NCBI GenBank assembly: GCA_024707325.1
Contig: JANPZY010000001.1
Location: 2,356,501-2,420,500 of the forward strand
DNA: 64,000 bases
Origin: Opitutus sp.
GTDB taxonomy: Bacteria; Verrucomicrobiota; Verrucomicrobiia; Opitutales; Opitutaceae
Reading direction: 5' to 3'
Shown: positions 44,832 to 52,882 of the stretch, piece after piece
How the letters are laid out: each line of letters starts with the position of its first letter
Position numbering within the stretch: the stretch's first letter is position 1
Notes under the pieces: generated by a model
What the model saw: the letters and a program-made list of their open reading frames with translations, nothing else
Told to the model about the DNA's origin: nothing
Databases searched by the model: none
Made by a program: the position numbers and the translations under genes

Positions 44832-46403
44832 ATGCGCCCCACGTCACGTCTTACCCCGCGTGCAGTGGTGCGGCTGGTGACGACCGCCGTGCTGCTTGCC
44901 CTCGTGCCTTCGCTCCAGGCTGTGACCTTGAAGGTCTACGTCCACAAGCCGATCAAGACGGCTGACGGCAAGGTCCGGAAGATCGACGACCGCCATTTTG
45001 GGCTCAACACGGTCATTTGGGATACCGACTTCAACGATCCGAAAACGCTGAAGGCGCTCAAGGATCTGAAAATGCGCTCGCTGCGTTTTCCGGGCGGCTC
45101 GCGCTCCGATACCTACGACTGGAAGAGCAACAAGAGCTACATCATGAAGTCCGAGCCCGGCTACATCCCGGGCAAGAAGACGCTCAACTCGTGGGAGTGG
45201 TGGGTGGACTTCGATGACTTTGCCAAAGTCGCACTCAAGTTGAAGGCCGAGGCTTTTATCACCGTTAACTACGGCACAGGCACGCCCAAGATGGCCGCGG
45301 ATTGGGTGAAGTATTCGAAGAAGAAAAAATACGGCTTCAAATACTGGGAGATCGGCAACGAGTGCTACGGCGAATGGGAGGAAGACGTGCGCTCCAAACC
45401 GTGGGATCCCGAGACCTACGCCACGGAGGCCGCGAAATACATGAAGCAGATGCGCGCCGCCGATCCTTCGATCAAAATCGGCGTCGTCGCGGTGCCCGGC
45501 GAGGACAGCTACGCGAAGAGCACACGCAAGGCCGTGAAAAATCCGCGCACGAAGAAAAAGCACCAAGGCTGGACGCCGATCATGCTCGCGAAGCTCAAAT
45601 CGCTCAAAGCGATCCCCGATTTCATCATTCACCACCGCTACGAACAGGATCCGAAATACGCGTCGTGGCGTCCGCAAAACTACGAAAACGACGCCAAGCT
45701 GCTCCAGTCCGCCAAAGGCTGGGCCGACGACGCCAAGGATCTTCGCCAGCAGCTCAAGGACTACCTCGGCTCCAAGAACGCGAAGAAGGTTGAACTCGTC
45801 TGCACCGAGAACAACTCCGTGTCCTCCATGACCGGCAAGCAGACCGTGAGCCTCGTCAACGGACTCTATCTCGCCGACAGCTTTGGTCAGCTCACCAAGA
45901 CCGAGTTCAACTCACTCACGTGGTGGGCGCTTCGTAACGGTCGCGACAAAAACGCGAACAACGACGATTACCTGTATGGCTGGCGCAACTACGGCGACTA
46001 CGGCATCATGGATGGCAAGAGCACGAAGTTTCCGACGTTCCACGTCATGCAGATGCTCGCGTCGTTTGCGCGCAAAGGTGACACGGTGGTGAAGACCAAG
46101 TCGTCCACTTCGATGCTCGGTTGCTACGCCGTGAAGCGGAAGAACGGCAACCTGACTGTGCTCGTGATCAACAAGCACCCGACGAAGACCTACAAACCCA
46201 CGGTCAAGATTGGCGGCTACAAGCCCGCGAGCACGGCCACCGCACTTCGCTACGGCAAAAAACAAGACGACGCCGCCCGACTCAAAAAGAGCTCTTCCAA
46301 GCAAAAGCCGGCCAAGAGCACGCTGAAGGGCATCAAGAAGGAATCGAAGGTCTCCTTCGAACCGTATTCGGTCACGGTCCTCACTTTCACGCCGAAGAAG
46401 TGA
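44832..46403 (+). CDS. secreted GH51-like glycoside hydrolase, Lys-rich
   Basis: 523-aa secreted enzyme with signal peptide (LVTTAVLLALVPSLQA). A TIM-barrel clan-A layout is suggested by RSLRFPGGSRSDTYDW, by YWEIGNECYGEWE with probable acid/base Glu177, and by ELVCTENNSVS with probable nucleophile Glu326, resembling alpha-L-arabinofuranosidases. A beta-sandwich follows, with a Lys/Ser-rich stretch (KQDDAARLKKSSSKQKPAKS) near the end. Its lysine content is far above that of neighbours, which may reflect surface or polyanion binding. Substrate is a guess; family assignment is moderate. Confidence 0.75.
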   Translation: MRPTSRLTPRAVVRLVTTAVLLALVPSLQAVTLKVYVHKPIKTADGKVRKIDDRHFGLNTVIWDTDFNDPKTLKALKDLKMRSLRFPGGSRSDTYDWKSNKSYIMKSEPGYIPGKKTLNSWEWWVDFDDFAKVALKLKAEAFITVNYGTGTPKMAADWVKYSKKKKYGFKYWEIGNECYGEWEEDVRSKPWDPETYATEAAKYMKQMRAADPSIKIGVVAVPGEDSYAKSTRKAVKNPRTKKKHQGWTPIMLAKLKSLKAIPDFIIHHRYEQDPKYASWRPQNYENDAKLLQSAKGWADDAKDLRQQLKDYLGSKNAKKVELVCTENNSVSSMTGKQTVSLVNGLYLADSFGQLTKTEFNSLTWWALRNGRDKNANNDDYLYGWRNYGDYGIMDGKSTKFPTFHVMQMLASFARKGDTVVKTKSSTSMLGCYAVKRKNGNLTVLVINKHPTKTYKPTVKIGGYKPASTATALRYGKKQDDAARLKKSSSKQKPAKSTLKGIKKESKVSFEPYSVTVLTFTPKK

Positions 46404-46412
46404 CGCGCGCGG

Positions 46413-46588
46413 CGCGACTCGTGCCCGAAGTGCGGCTCGAGTCGAGCCAAGGTTCGTCCCGGGTCGGGACAAGGTGCGCACCGAGTCGGGACAAGGTGCG
46501 TCCATGGTCGAGCCAGGGTGCGGACCGGGTCGCGCCATGGTGCGCCGTGAGTCGAGCCAGCGTGCGCACGGAGTCGCACCAGCGGCGT
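46413..46588 (+). repeat. 22-bp tandem repeat array R5 (8 units)
   Basis: The longest array: eight contiguous units starting at 46413, 46435, 46457, 46479, 46501, 46523, 46545 and 46567. It begins nine bases after the GH51-like stop in that gene's orientation and ends 19 bases before the LigD-type start. Units 46457-46478 and 46479-46500 share GTCGGGACAAGGTGCG exactly, while unit 46523-46544 has the GTCGCGCC variant. Confidence 0.88.
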
Positions 46589-46607
46589 TGCGCGGGGTCC
46601 AAAGTGC

Positions 46608-48143
46608 ATGGCCCCGCGCGCGAAAGAGGTGAAGTTCTCCAACCTCGACAAAACGTTCTTCCCCGAAACCGGTTTCACGAAGGGCGACTTGATCCGCTAC
46701 TACGTGGACGTTGCGCCGTTCATCCTGCCGCACCTGAAAAACCGGCCAGTCACGCTGATCCGTTTTCCCGACGGTTTCGGCGGCGGGAGTTTTTATGAGA
46801 AGAACGCGCCGAAGTTCACCCCCGACTGGGTGAAGCGCGCGAAGGTGCCGCGTCGACGGCACGAGGGCGAGATCGACTACGTCTTGATCAACGACGAGCA
46901 AACGCTCGCGTGGTGCGCGAATCTCGCGGCGATCGAGTTGCACCCATTTCTGCACCGCGCGCCGAAACTGGAGACTCCGACGCATGTGGCGTTCGACCTC
47001 GATCCGGGAGAGGGCGCCGGCGTGCTCACGTGCGCGCAGGTCGCGTTTTTGCTGAAGGGGATTTTCGACGGACTCGGTTTGGAGGCGTTTCCGAAAGTCT
47101 CCGGCTCGAAAGGCATTCAGATCTACGTGCCGCTCAACACGCCGGTGACCTACGAGATGACGAGTCCGTTTGCCGAGACGGTCGCGCAGATGTTGGAGCA
47201 GGACCATCCGGATCTCGTGGTCAGCAAAATGGCGAAGCTCCTGCGGAAGAAAAAAGTGCTGATCGACTGGAGCCAGAACTCGGCGTCGAAGACGACCGTG
47301 AGCGTTTACTCGGTGCGTGCGAAACGCCCCGAGCCGTATGTGTCGATGCCCGTCACATGGGACGAACTGCGCGCGGCGATTAAAGCGAAGAAACCGGAAA
47401 AACTCTTCTTCACGCCCGACGCAGCGCTGAAGCGTTTGAAGAAACTCGGCGATCTCTTCGAGCCGGTGCTCACGTTGAAACAGAAACTGCCGAAGGCCCT
47501 TCGCGTCGGCGGCAAAGAAGAAGACATCGACGGGCAAAAAGCAGCGAAATCCGCGAAGCCCGAAAAGGCGTTGGAGGCGTATTCAAAAAGCGCGACTTCA
47601 CCAAAACCGCCGAGCCGGGCCCGGAGGGCGCGCGGGAAGAAAAGCAAAGGCGGCGACGGAAATCGCTTCGTGATCCAGAAGCACGCGGCGTCGCACCTGC
47701 ACTACGATTTTCGTCTGGAGATGAACGGCACGCTGAAATCCTGGGCTGTGCCGAAAGGTTTGCCGTATGAGACCGGCGTGAAGCGTTCGGCGTTTCAGGT
47801 CGAGGACCACCCGCTCGATTACATGAAGTTCGAAGGCACGATCCCGAAAGGCCAGTATGGCGGCGGCACCGTGATGGTGTGGGACATCGGCACCTATGAA
47901 CTGCTGCCGGGGACCGAGCCCGAAAAGAACCTGAAGCTCCGACTCGCGGGCAAGAAACTGAAAGGCGAGTGGCACATGTTTCGCATCAAAAGCGACGACG
48001 CGAAGCCCGTATGGTTGATCGCGAAAAGCGGCGAGGGGATGAAGCCGTTGACGACGCGTCAGGAAGACAGCTCCGTGCTCACGCGTCGCTCGATGGCCCG
48101 CATCGCGAAGGACAACGACGCCGAATGGCAGTCGAATCGGTGA
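46608..48143 (+). CDS. ligD: LigD-type polymerase plus 3'-phosphoesterase protein
   Basis: 511-aa protein. Residues about 1-290 match the LigD primase-polymerase domain (VKFSNLDKTFFPETGFTKGD, IRFPDGFGGGSFYEK, the metal motif FDLDPGEG, VSGSKGIQIYVPL). About 340-500 match the LigD 3'-phosphoesterase domain (FVIQKHAASHLHYDFRLEMN, FEGTIPKGQYGGGTVMVWD). The ATP-dependent ligase domain is absent, so ligation in end-joining would need another protein, and no Ku gene is in the window. The order POL-PE matches the start of mycobacterial LigD. A Lys/Ser/Ala linker joins the domains. Confidence 0.9.
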   Translation: MAPRAKEVKFSNLDKTFFPETGFTKGDLIRYYVDVAPFILPHLKNRPVTLIRFPDGFGGGSFYEKNAPKFTPDWVKRAKVPRRRHEGEIDYVLINDEQTLAWCANLAAIELHPFLHRAPKLETPTHVAFDLDPGEGAGVLTCAQVAFLLKGIFDGLGLEAFPKVSGSKGIQIYVPLNTPVTYEMTSPFAETVAQMLEQDHPDLVVSKMAKLLRKKKVLIDWSQNSASKTTVSVYSVRAKRPEPYVSMPVTWDELRAAIKAKKPEKLFFTPDAALKRLKKLGDLFEPVLTLKQKLPKALRVGGKEEDIDGQKAAKSAKPEKALEAYSKSATSPKPPSRARRARGKKSKGGDGNRFVIQKHAASHLHYDFRLEMNGTLKSWAVPKGLPYETGVKRSAFQVEDHPLDYMKFEGTIPKGQYGGGTVMVWDIGTYELLPGTEPEKNLKLRLAGKKLKGEWHMFRIKSDDAKPVWLIAKSGEGMKPLTTRQEDSSVLTRRSMARIAKDNDAEWQSNR

Positions 48144-48175
48144 CTGCAACATCCTCCAGCCCTATGCCCTGCCTT

Positions 48176-48292
48176 TGTCATTCTGAGCGAAGCGAAGTTC
48201 AGCCGGAGGCTAGCCTGACATCCAATTGGACGCTCGTAGCAGCACGCTGCGTCGAAGCGCACACTGGATTCTTCGCTTCGCTCAGAATGACA
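48176..48292. repeat. perfect 22-nt inverted repeat pair, TGTCATTCTGAGCG type
   Basis: Left arm 48176-48197 (TGTCATTCTGAGCGAAGC followed by GAAG) is an exact reverse complement of right arm 48271-48292, enclosing 73 bases. It lies in the 238-base gap between the LigD-type gene and bshA, two convergent genes. The arm is the same sequence as the copy at 35941, which differs by one base. Confidence 0.88.
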
Positions 48293-48381
48293 AGGCAAAG
48301 AGAAGGTAGTCGGAATCTTCGAGGCACAGGAACACTGGGAAATCCCTCTGTGAACTCTGTGCCTCCGTGGTTCAGATCAAA

Positions 48382-49515
48382 CTACTTTCCGCACACGCGG
48401 CGGTAGAACGCTTCGTATTCGCTCACGATCTTGTCGGCGGAAAAGGCAGTGCGCGCTTTCTCGCGGGCGGCTTCGCCGAGGGCGGCGCGTTTCTTCGGAT
48501 CGGCGACGAGCGACTCGACGGCGCGCGCGAGATCGTCGGGCGCGGCCGAGGGCACGAGCAGTCCATTCACGTCGTGATCGATCACTTCGGGAATACCGCC
48601 GACGGCCGTGCTCACGCTCGGCACGCCAAATGCCATCGCTTCGAGAATGCTCAGACAGAAACTTTCCGAATCGGAAGTGAACAGCCCGAGATCGGCCGCG
48701 TTCAGATAGTCTTCGATTTCGAAGACGTTTTGGCGGACGAGAATCATGTCCTCGATTCCGAGCCGGCGCACGTCGTCGTGGAACGCGTTGAAATCGCCGC
48801 CAGCGAGCACGAGCAGCTTGAATCGATCGCGCGGCTGGAGACGCGCGATCGTCTCGAGCAGACGGTCGATGCGCTTCACCGGACGCAGATTCGAGAGGTG
48901 AACGAGCAGCGTTTCCTCGTCGCGCAGACCGAGCTCGCGACGGACGTCGTCGCGCGGACGCCCGAGCGGGCGGGGCGAAAAGAAGTTGTGGATGACTTCG
49001 ATGTCCGACGCGGGGCCGAGCACGCGGTGGGTTTCGCGTTCGAGAAAACGAGAGACCGCGGTGACGGCATCGGAGCGTTCGAGCGCGTGACGCACGGCCG
49101 GGCCGTAGCCGGGATCGGCGCCGAGCAGCGTGGTGTCGGTGCCGTGCAAAGTGGTGATGACTTTCGGGCGCTGCTCGGGCGGCAGCATTTCAATCGCGAG
49201 GATCGCCGCGGTCGCGTGCGGCACGGCGTAGTGCACGTGCAGGATGTCGAGTTGGTGATCGCGACTCACCTCGGCCATTTTCACCGAAAGCGGCAGCGTG
49301 TAGTCGGGATATTTGAAGAGATCGTAGCCGTTGACGACGACGGGATGGAAAAAGACCTGCGTCGCGTCGATCGCGATGCGGAACGGCCGCTCGTAGCTGA
49401 TGAAGTGAATCTCGTGTCCACGCCGCGCCAGTTCTTCGCCGAGCGCGGAAGCGAGAATGCCGCTGCCGCCGACGGACGGATAGCACGTGAGGCCGATCTT
49501 CAGACGACGGGACAT
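48382..49515 (-). CDS. bshA: N-acetyl-alpha-D-glucosaminyl L-malate synthase BshA
   Basis: 377-aa GT-B glycosyltransferase (GT4). It opens KIGLTCYPSVGGSGILASAL, the glycine-rich start of BshA, and shows HVHYAVPHATAAIL, TLHGTDTTLLGADPGYGP, HNFFSPRPLGR and the EX7E motif in ESFCLSILEAM. It joins GlcNAc from UDP-GlcNAc to L-malate, the first step of bacillithiol synthesis. The BshB1 gene ends five bases upstream and a BshC-like gene precedes that, so the assignment is well supported by context. It is the last gene of the operon. Confidence 0.93.
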   Translation of the reverse strand: MSRRLKIGLTCYPSVGGSGILASALGEELARRGHEIHFISYERPFRIAIDATQVFFHPVVVNGYDLFKYPDYTLPLSVKMAEVSRDHQLDILHVHYAVPHATAAILAIEMLPPEQRPKVITTLHGTDTTLLGADPGYGPAVRHALERSDAVTAVSRFLERETHRVLGPASDIEVIHNFFSPRPLGRPRDDVRRELGLRDEETLLVHLSNLRPVKRIDRLLETIARLQPRDRFKLLVLAGGDFNAFHDDVRRLGIEDMILVRQNVFEIEDYLNAADLGLFTSDSESFCLSILEAMAFGVPSVSTAVGGIPEVIDHDVNGLLVPSAAPDDLARAVESLVADPKKRAALGEAAREKARTAFSADKIVSEYEAFYRRVCGK

Positions 49516-49520
49516 GAGAA

Positions 49521-50249
49521 CTAGAAACGACGCGCCGAACGATCGAGCGACGCAAGGCCGCTGAACACGAGCGGATCGTTGGACCAGAGCGGAATCGCGT
49601 GTTCGCAGCCGGCGCGAAGTCCGCGCAGTCGCGCGCGGGTGAGCTGCAGTTCGGTGTAGTTGCGCGTCTTCTGCTGCGAAGCGTGCGCGTTCATTGCGTC
49701 GTTCCACGCACGAATCACGGCGGCGTCGGAAACATCGATCAACGCGCTCGGCGGCGACGTCGGCTCGGCGTCCGCGGTGATCGCGTAGAAAAACAAATGT
49801 CCGATCGCGTGTGGCGCGAGATCGCGCAATTCGGCGAGTCCGCCGAAACGGGCGAGCCGGCATGCATCACGCACGAGCTGGCCGAGACGCCAGTGATCGG
49901 GGTGCTGGTTTTCGACGAGCGTGGGCGCGAGGACGATTTGCGGACGGTGACGGCGAATGATTCCCGCGAGTTTGATCGCGTGCGCGGCTTTGACTTCCAG
50001 ATGCGCGTCGCCGTCGAGTTCGATGAATTCGAGCGTGGCGCCGAGCGCGGCGGCAGCGGCTTCCGCTTCGCGCGTGCGAATCTCGGGCGTGCCGTTGGTG
50101 CCGGCTTCGCCGTGCGACGTGACGACGAGATGCACCGGACGACCGGCGCGACTTTCCAGCGCGAGAAGGCCGCCGCAGCCAAACTCGAGATCGTCCGGGT
50201 GCGCGCCGAAAGCGAGAAGCGGGAGAGAATCAGCAGGGGAATTCGGCAT
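49521..50249 (-). CDS. bshB1: bacillithiol deacetylase BshB1 (PIG-L/LmbE family)
   Basis: 242-aa zinc-dependent N-deacetylase. Metal ligands are in LAFGAHPDDLEFGCGG and in LVENQHPDHWRLGQL (His-Pro-Asp-His). It matches BshB1, which converts GlcNAc-malate to GlcN-malate; length and HPDH spacing fit BshB1 rather than mycothiol MshB. It is followed five bases later by bshA and its start overlaps the end of the BshC-like gene by 20 bases, so the three are coupled. There is no signal peptide, in contrast to the large PIG-L protein upstream in the operon. Confidence 0.92.
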   Translation of the reverse strand: MPNSPADSLPLLAFGAHPDDLEFGCGGLLALESRAGRPVHLVVTSHGEAGTNGTPEIRTREAEAAAAALGATLEFIELDGDAHLEVKAAHAIKLAGIIRRHRPQIVLAPTLVENQHPDHWRLGQLVRDACRLARFGGLAELRDLAPHAIGHLFFYAITADAEPTSPPSALIDVSDAAVIRAWNDAMNAHASQQKTRNYTELQLTRARLRGLRAGCEHAIPLWSNDPLVFSGLASLDRSARRF

Positions 50250-51003
50250 AGGCTTCGTCAGAACGGTCGATGGGGTCGCGGGGCACGAAGGTTATCTCCG
50301 GTGCGTCGGCCTTGTTCAAGTAAGCCTGTTCGCCGGCGCCACAGATGTAATGCGTGCAGCGGATGACCGATTGCATCCAGCGGAGACGCGCATCACGCGC
50401 GGGTGTGATCTGATCCTTGCCGTAGCTCGTGACCGGCACGGTGATGAACGCGTTGCCGCCTTCGTGAAGTTTCAACGCGCCGTCGATCCGACGGGCGCGC
50501 ACGATTTCGTTTTCGAACGGCACATCGACGAAAACGTCAGCCACGTCGCACGCGGCGAGTCGCACCGCAGGATCGCTCGATCGCACGACGCGGATGCCGT
50601 CGAGCAGGCCCATGCGACGATACATCTCGAGGCAGAAGTCGGCGACGTTTTGCGCGGACACGGACTTGAATGCTTCGATGGCGGCGGGGCTCACATAGGC
50701 ACCGAGCTGGCGCGCGGTGTTTTCCTGCCAGCCAGCCGGGATCTGTTTGAGATGAAGCGGGGAGAACTTGCGCTGCAGTTTGTTCGCGAACGCAAAGTTC
50801 ATCGTGAGCGGATCGTTCGTTTTGCGATGCCGCAGCGTCGTCTGCGTCTCTCGCGGGTCGTGGTCGGCGTCGTGAAAGAAAAACACGATCTCGCCGCCGA
50901 TCTCCGCCTGCAGTCGTCGCGCCGACTGGAATTTTGAAAAGAGAAACCGGCGCGGGAAAAAGCCACACGGTTGTTGGCCGAAGCAAATGACAGGGGAGGT
51001 CAT
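50230..51003 (-). CDS. half-size BshC-like protein, candidate cysteine ligase
   Basis: 257-aa protein not belonging to an obvious named family. BshC landmarks occur in order: a FGQQPCGFF loop (about 8-15, compare GQQ-x-GLF in BshC), FFHDADHD (about 42-49, compare FW-x2-EDHD), GIRVVRSSDPAVR (about 136-148, compare GL-x-VL-x-SGDP) and ICGAGEQAYL (about 220-229, compare AGPGE-x-x-Y). Family BshC proteins are about 540 aa, so this is half size, lacking the long helical region. Being coupled to bshB1 and bshA, it probably adds cysteine to GlcN-malate. That activity is inference, not seen. Confidence 0.6.
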   Translation of the reverse strand: MTSPVICFGQQPCGFFPRRFLFSKFQSARRLQAEIGGEIVFFFHDADHDPRETQTTLRHRKTNDPLTMNFAFANKLQRKFSPLHLKQIPAGWQENTARQLGAYVSPAAIEAFKSVSAQNVADFCLEMYRRMGLLDGIRVVRSSDPAVRLAACDVADVFVDVPFENEIVRARRIDGALKLHEGGNAFITVPVTSYGKDQITPARDARLRWMQSVIRCTHYICGAGEQAYLNKADAPEITFVPRDPIDRSDEAYAEFPC

Positions 51004-52718
51004 CAGGAAGCGGAAGCGCGGGATTTGTCGCCGAGGGCGGCCTGCAGCACGACGCTGAACAGCACGCACAGCGCGCAGCCGATCGGGTTGAGCCAGAGGT
51101 AGCCGATTTCGTGCTCGGGGTAGATTTTGCCGAAAACGTAGATCCCGATGACGGCGAGTTGCGTGAGAATCGCGGCCCAGAACACGGCCGTGCCGCGCAC
51201 GTATTTGATGAAGAAGGCGACGATGAACACGCCGAGCAGCGCGGGATAGAAGATCGAGGCCACGATGTTGAGCGCTTCGATGAGATTCTCGGCGAAGCTC
51301 ACGAAGAGCGCGAAGGCGATGGCGAAGATCCCCCACACGGCGGTGAAGCGTTTGGCGTTGCGGACGTTTCGCGCCTCGTCGTGCTCTACGAGCGGGCGGA
51401 AGTGCCTCCACAAATCGATCGTGCTCGTGGTGCCGAGCGCGTTGAGCTCGCCGGCCTTCGAGGAAAGCGCGGAAGCGAACATGACTGCGATGAGCAGGCC
51501 GATCACGCCGTGTGGGAGCTGCGTGAGGATGAACGTGATGAAAACGTAGTCGGAATCGCGCGTCTTCTTGGCGGCGGGATCGGCCGTCTGAAGGGCGGTG
51601 CGAGCTTCCTGCCGGATACGATTGGATTCCTGCTGAGCGGCGAGCATCTCGCTGCGCGCGGCAGCCTCCGCGACGGCGTCGCCCGAGTCGCGGACGGCGA
51701 CCCACGCGCGGATTTTTTCCTGCTTCGCGACGTGCGCAGTGGCGTGGCGCGTTTCGAGTTCGCGGAAAACTTCTCCCTGCGGTCCGTTCACCTGGCGCTG
51801 CCACTGCGATTGGTTGAAAATGACCGGCGTGGACGGTTGGAACTGATAAAACACGAAGAGCAGCGCGCCGAGCATCACGATGACGAACTGCATCGGGATC
51901 TTCAGAACAGCGTTGAACATCAGGCCGAGCCGGCCTTCGCGCAGCGCGGCGCCGCCGATGTAGCGCTGCACCTGCGATTGGTCGGTGCCGAAGTAGGAGA
52001 GCGAGAGGAAGAATCCGCCAAACAAACCGCTCCAAATCGTGTAGCGGCGCTGCAGGTCCGGCGCGTAATCGACGGCCTCGAGCTTGCCCAGCGCGCCGGC
52101 GATGTGCGTGGCGTCGGGCGGGAGTTTGTAGAGCAGAATCGCGAACGCGGTGAGCATGCCGCCGAAGATGACGGCCATCTGCCATTTCTGCGTGAGATTC
52201 ACCGCCGCGCTGCCACCGGTGACGGTGTAAACGATCGCGAGCAGGCCGGTGAAAATGATCGTCAGGTCGAGTCGCCAGCCGAGGACCGTCGCGAGGATGA
52301 TCGACGGCGCGTAGATCGTAATGCCCGCCTGGATACCGCGCTGGAGCAGGAAGAGTCCCGCGCCGAGCAGACGTGTCTTCTGGTCGAAGCGTTTGCCCAG
52401 ATATTCGTAGGCGGTGTAAACGCCGAGCTTGCGGTAGATCGGCAGAAACACCGCGGCGACGAGGATCAGTGCGAGCGGCAGGCCGAAGTAATTTTGGATA
52501 AACGCGATTCCGTTTTCGTAGGCCTGACCGGGCAGCGAGAGATAGGTGATCGTGCTCGCCTGCGTCGCCATCACCGAGATGCCGATCGTCGCCCAGCCGG
52601 TGGACGCGTTGCCTTTGAGATAGGTGTTGAGTTTGTCAGTGTGACGCGTCCGCCACGTGCCATACGCGGCAATGCCGACCATCGTCCCCACGAGCACGAG
52701 CCAGTCGATGAGGTTCAT
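51003..52718 (-). CDS. sodium:solute symporter (SSS family)
   Basis: 571-aa permease with about 13 membrane helices, starting NLIDWLVLVGTMVGIAAYGT. SSS-typical blocks are SVMATQASTITYLSLPGQAY, GGSAAVNLTQKWQMAVIFGG and SYFGTDQSQVQRYIGGAALR. A roughly 90-residue hydrophilic, helical insertion (about 300-390, with an Ala/Arg/Glu-rich coiled-coil-like stretch) sits in the middle. The substrate is unknown; relatives carry sugars, sialic acid or amino acids. The start overlaps the 55-aa membrane protein gene (ATGA) and the stop overlaps the BshC-like gene (ATGA), so all three are coupled. Confidence 0.88.
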   Translation of the reverse strand: MNLIDWLVLVGTMVGIAAYGTWRTRHTDKLNTYLKGNASTGWATIGISVMATQASTITYLSLPGQAYENGIAFIQNYFGLPLALILVAAVFLPIYRKLGVYTAYEYLGKRFDQKTRLLGAGLFLLQRGIQAGITIYAPSIILATVLGWRLDLTIIFTGLLAIVYTVTGGSAAVNLTQKWQMAVIFGGMLTAFAILLYKLPPDATHIAGALGKLEAVDYAPDLQRRYTIWSGLFGGFFLSLSYFGTDQSQVQRYIGGAALREGRLGLMFNAVLKIPMQFVIVMLGALLFVFYQFQPSTPVIFNQSQWQRQVNGPQGEVFRELETRHATAHVAKQEKIRAWVAVRDSGDAVAEAAARSEMLAAQQESNRIRQEARTALQTADPAAKKTRDSDYVFITFILTQLPHGVIGLLIAVMFASALSSKAGELNALGTTSTIDLWRHFRPLVEHDEARNVRNAKRFTAVWGIFAIAFALFVSFAENLIEALNIVASIFYPALLGVFIVAFFIKYVRGTAVFWAAILTQLAVIGIYVFGKIYPEHEIGYLWLNPIGCALCVLFSVVLQAALGDKSRASAS

Positions 52719-52882
52719 GCGAAAACGCGGGAGAAAATCGTGAGCGCGATCACGGTCGCGACGAAGCAGCTGAAGACGAAAACATACACGCCGCGCCAGG
52801 TGCGAAGGCCGGGCACGCCGGGCGGTTCGCCGTCGTGATCACGCGATGCGGACGCTGGTTGAGTTTCGTGCGGGGAAGTCAT
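52715..52882 (-). CDS. 55-aa single-pass membrane protein coupled to symporter
   Basis: Short ORF of 55 residues that starts at ATG 52882, overlapping the PIG-L stop (ATGA), and ends overlapping the symporter start (ATGA). The N-terminal 30 residues are polar (MTSPHETQPASASRDHDGEP) and are followed by a single hydrophobic helix (GVYVFVFSCFVATVIALTIF) with a short C-terminal tail. Double four-base overlap, plus the hydrophobic helix, argue that it is translated. It could be a small accessory subunit of the symporter, in the manner of small proteins beside other SSS or TRAP carriers. Confidence 0.72.
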   Translation of the reverse strand: MTSPHETQPASASRDHDGEPPGVPGLRTWRGVYVFVFSCFVATVIALTIFSRVFA

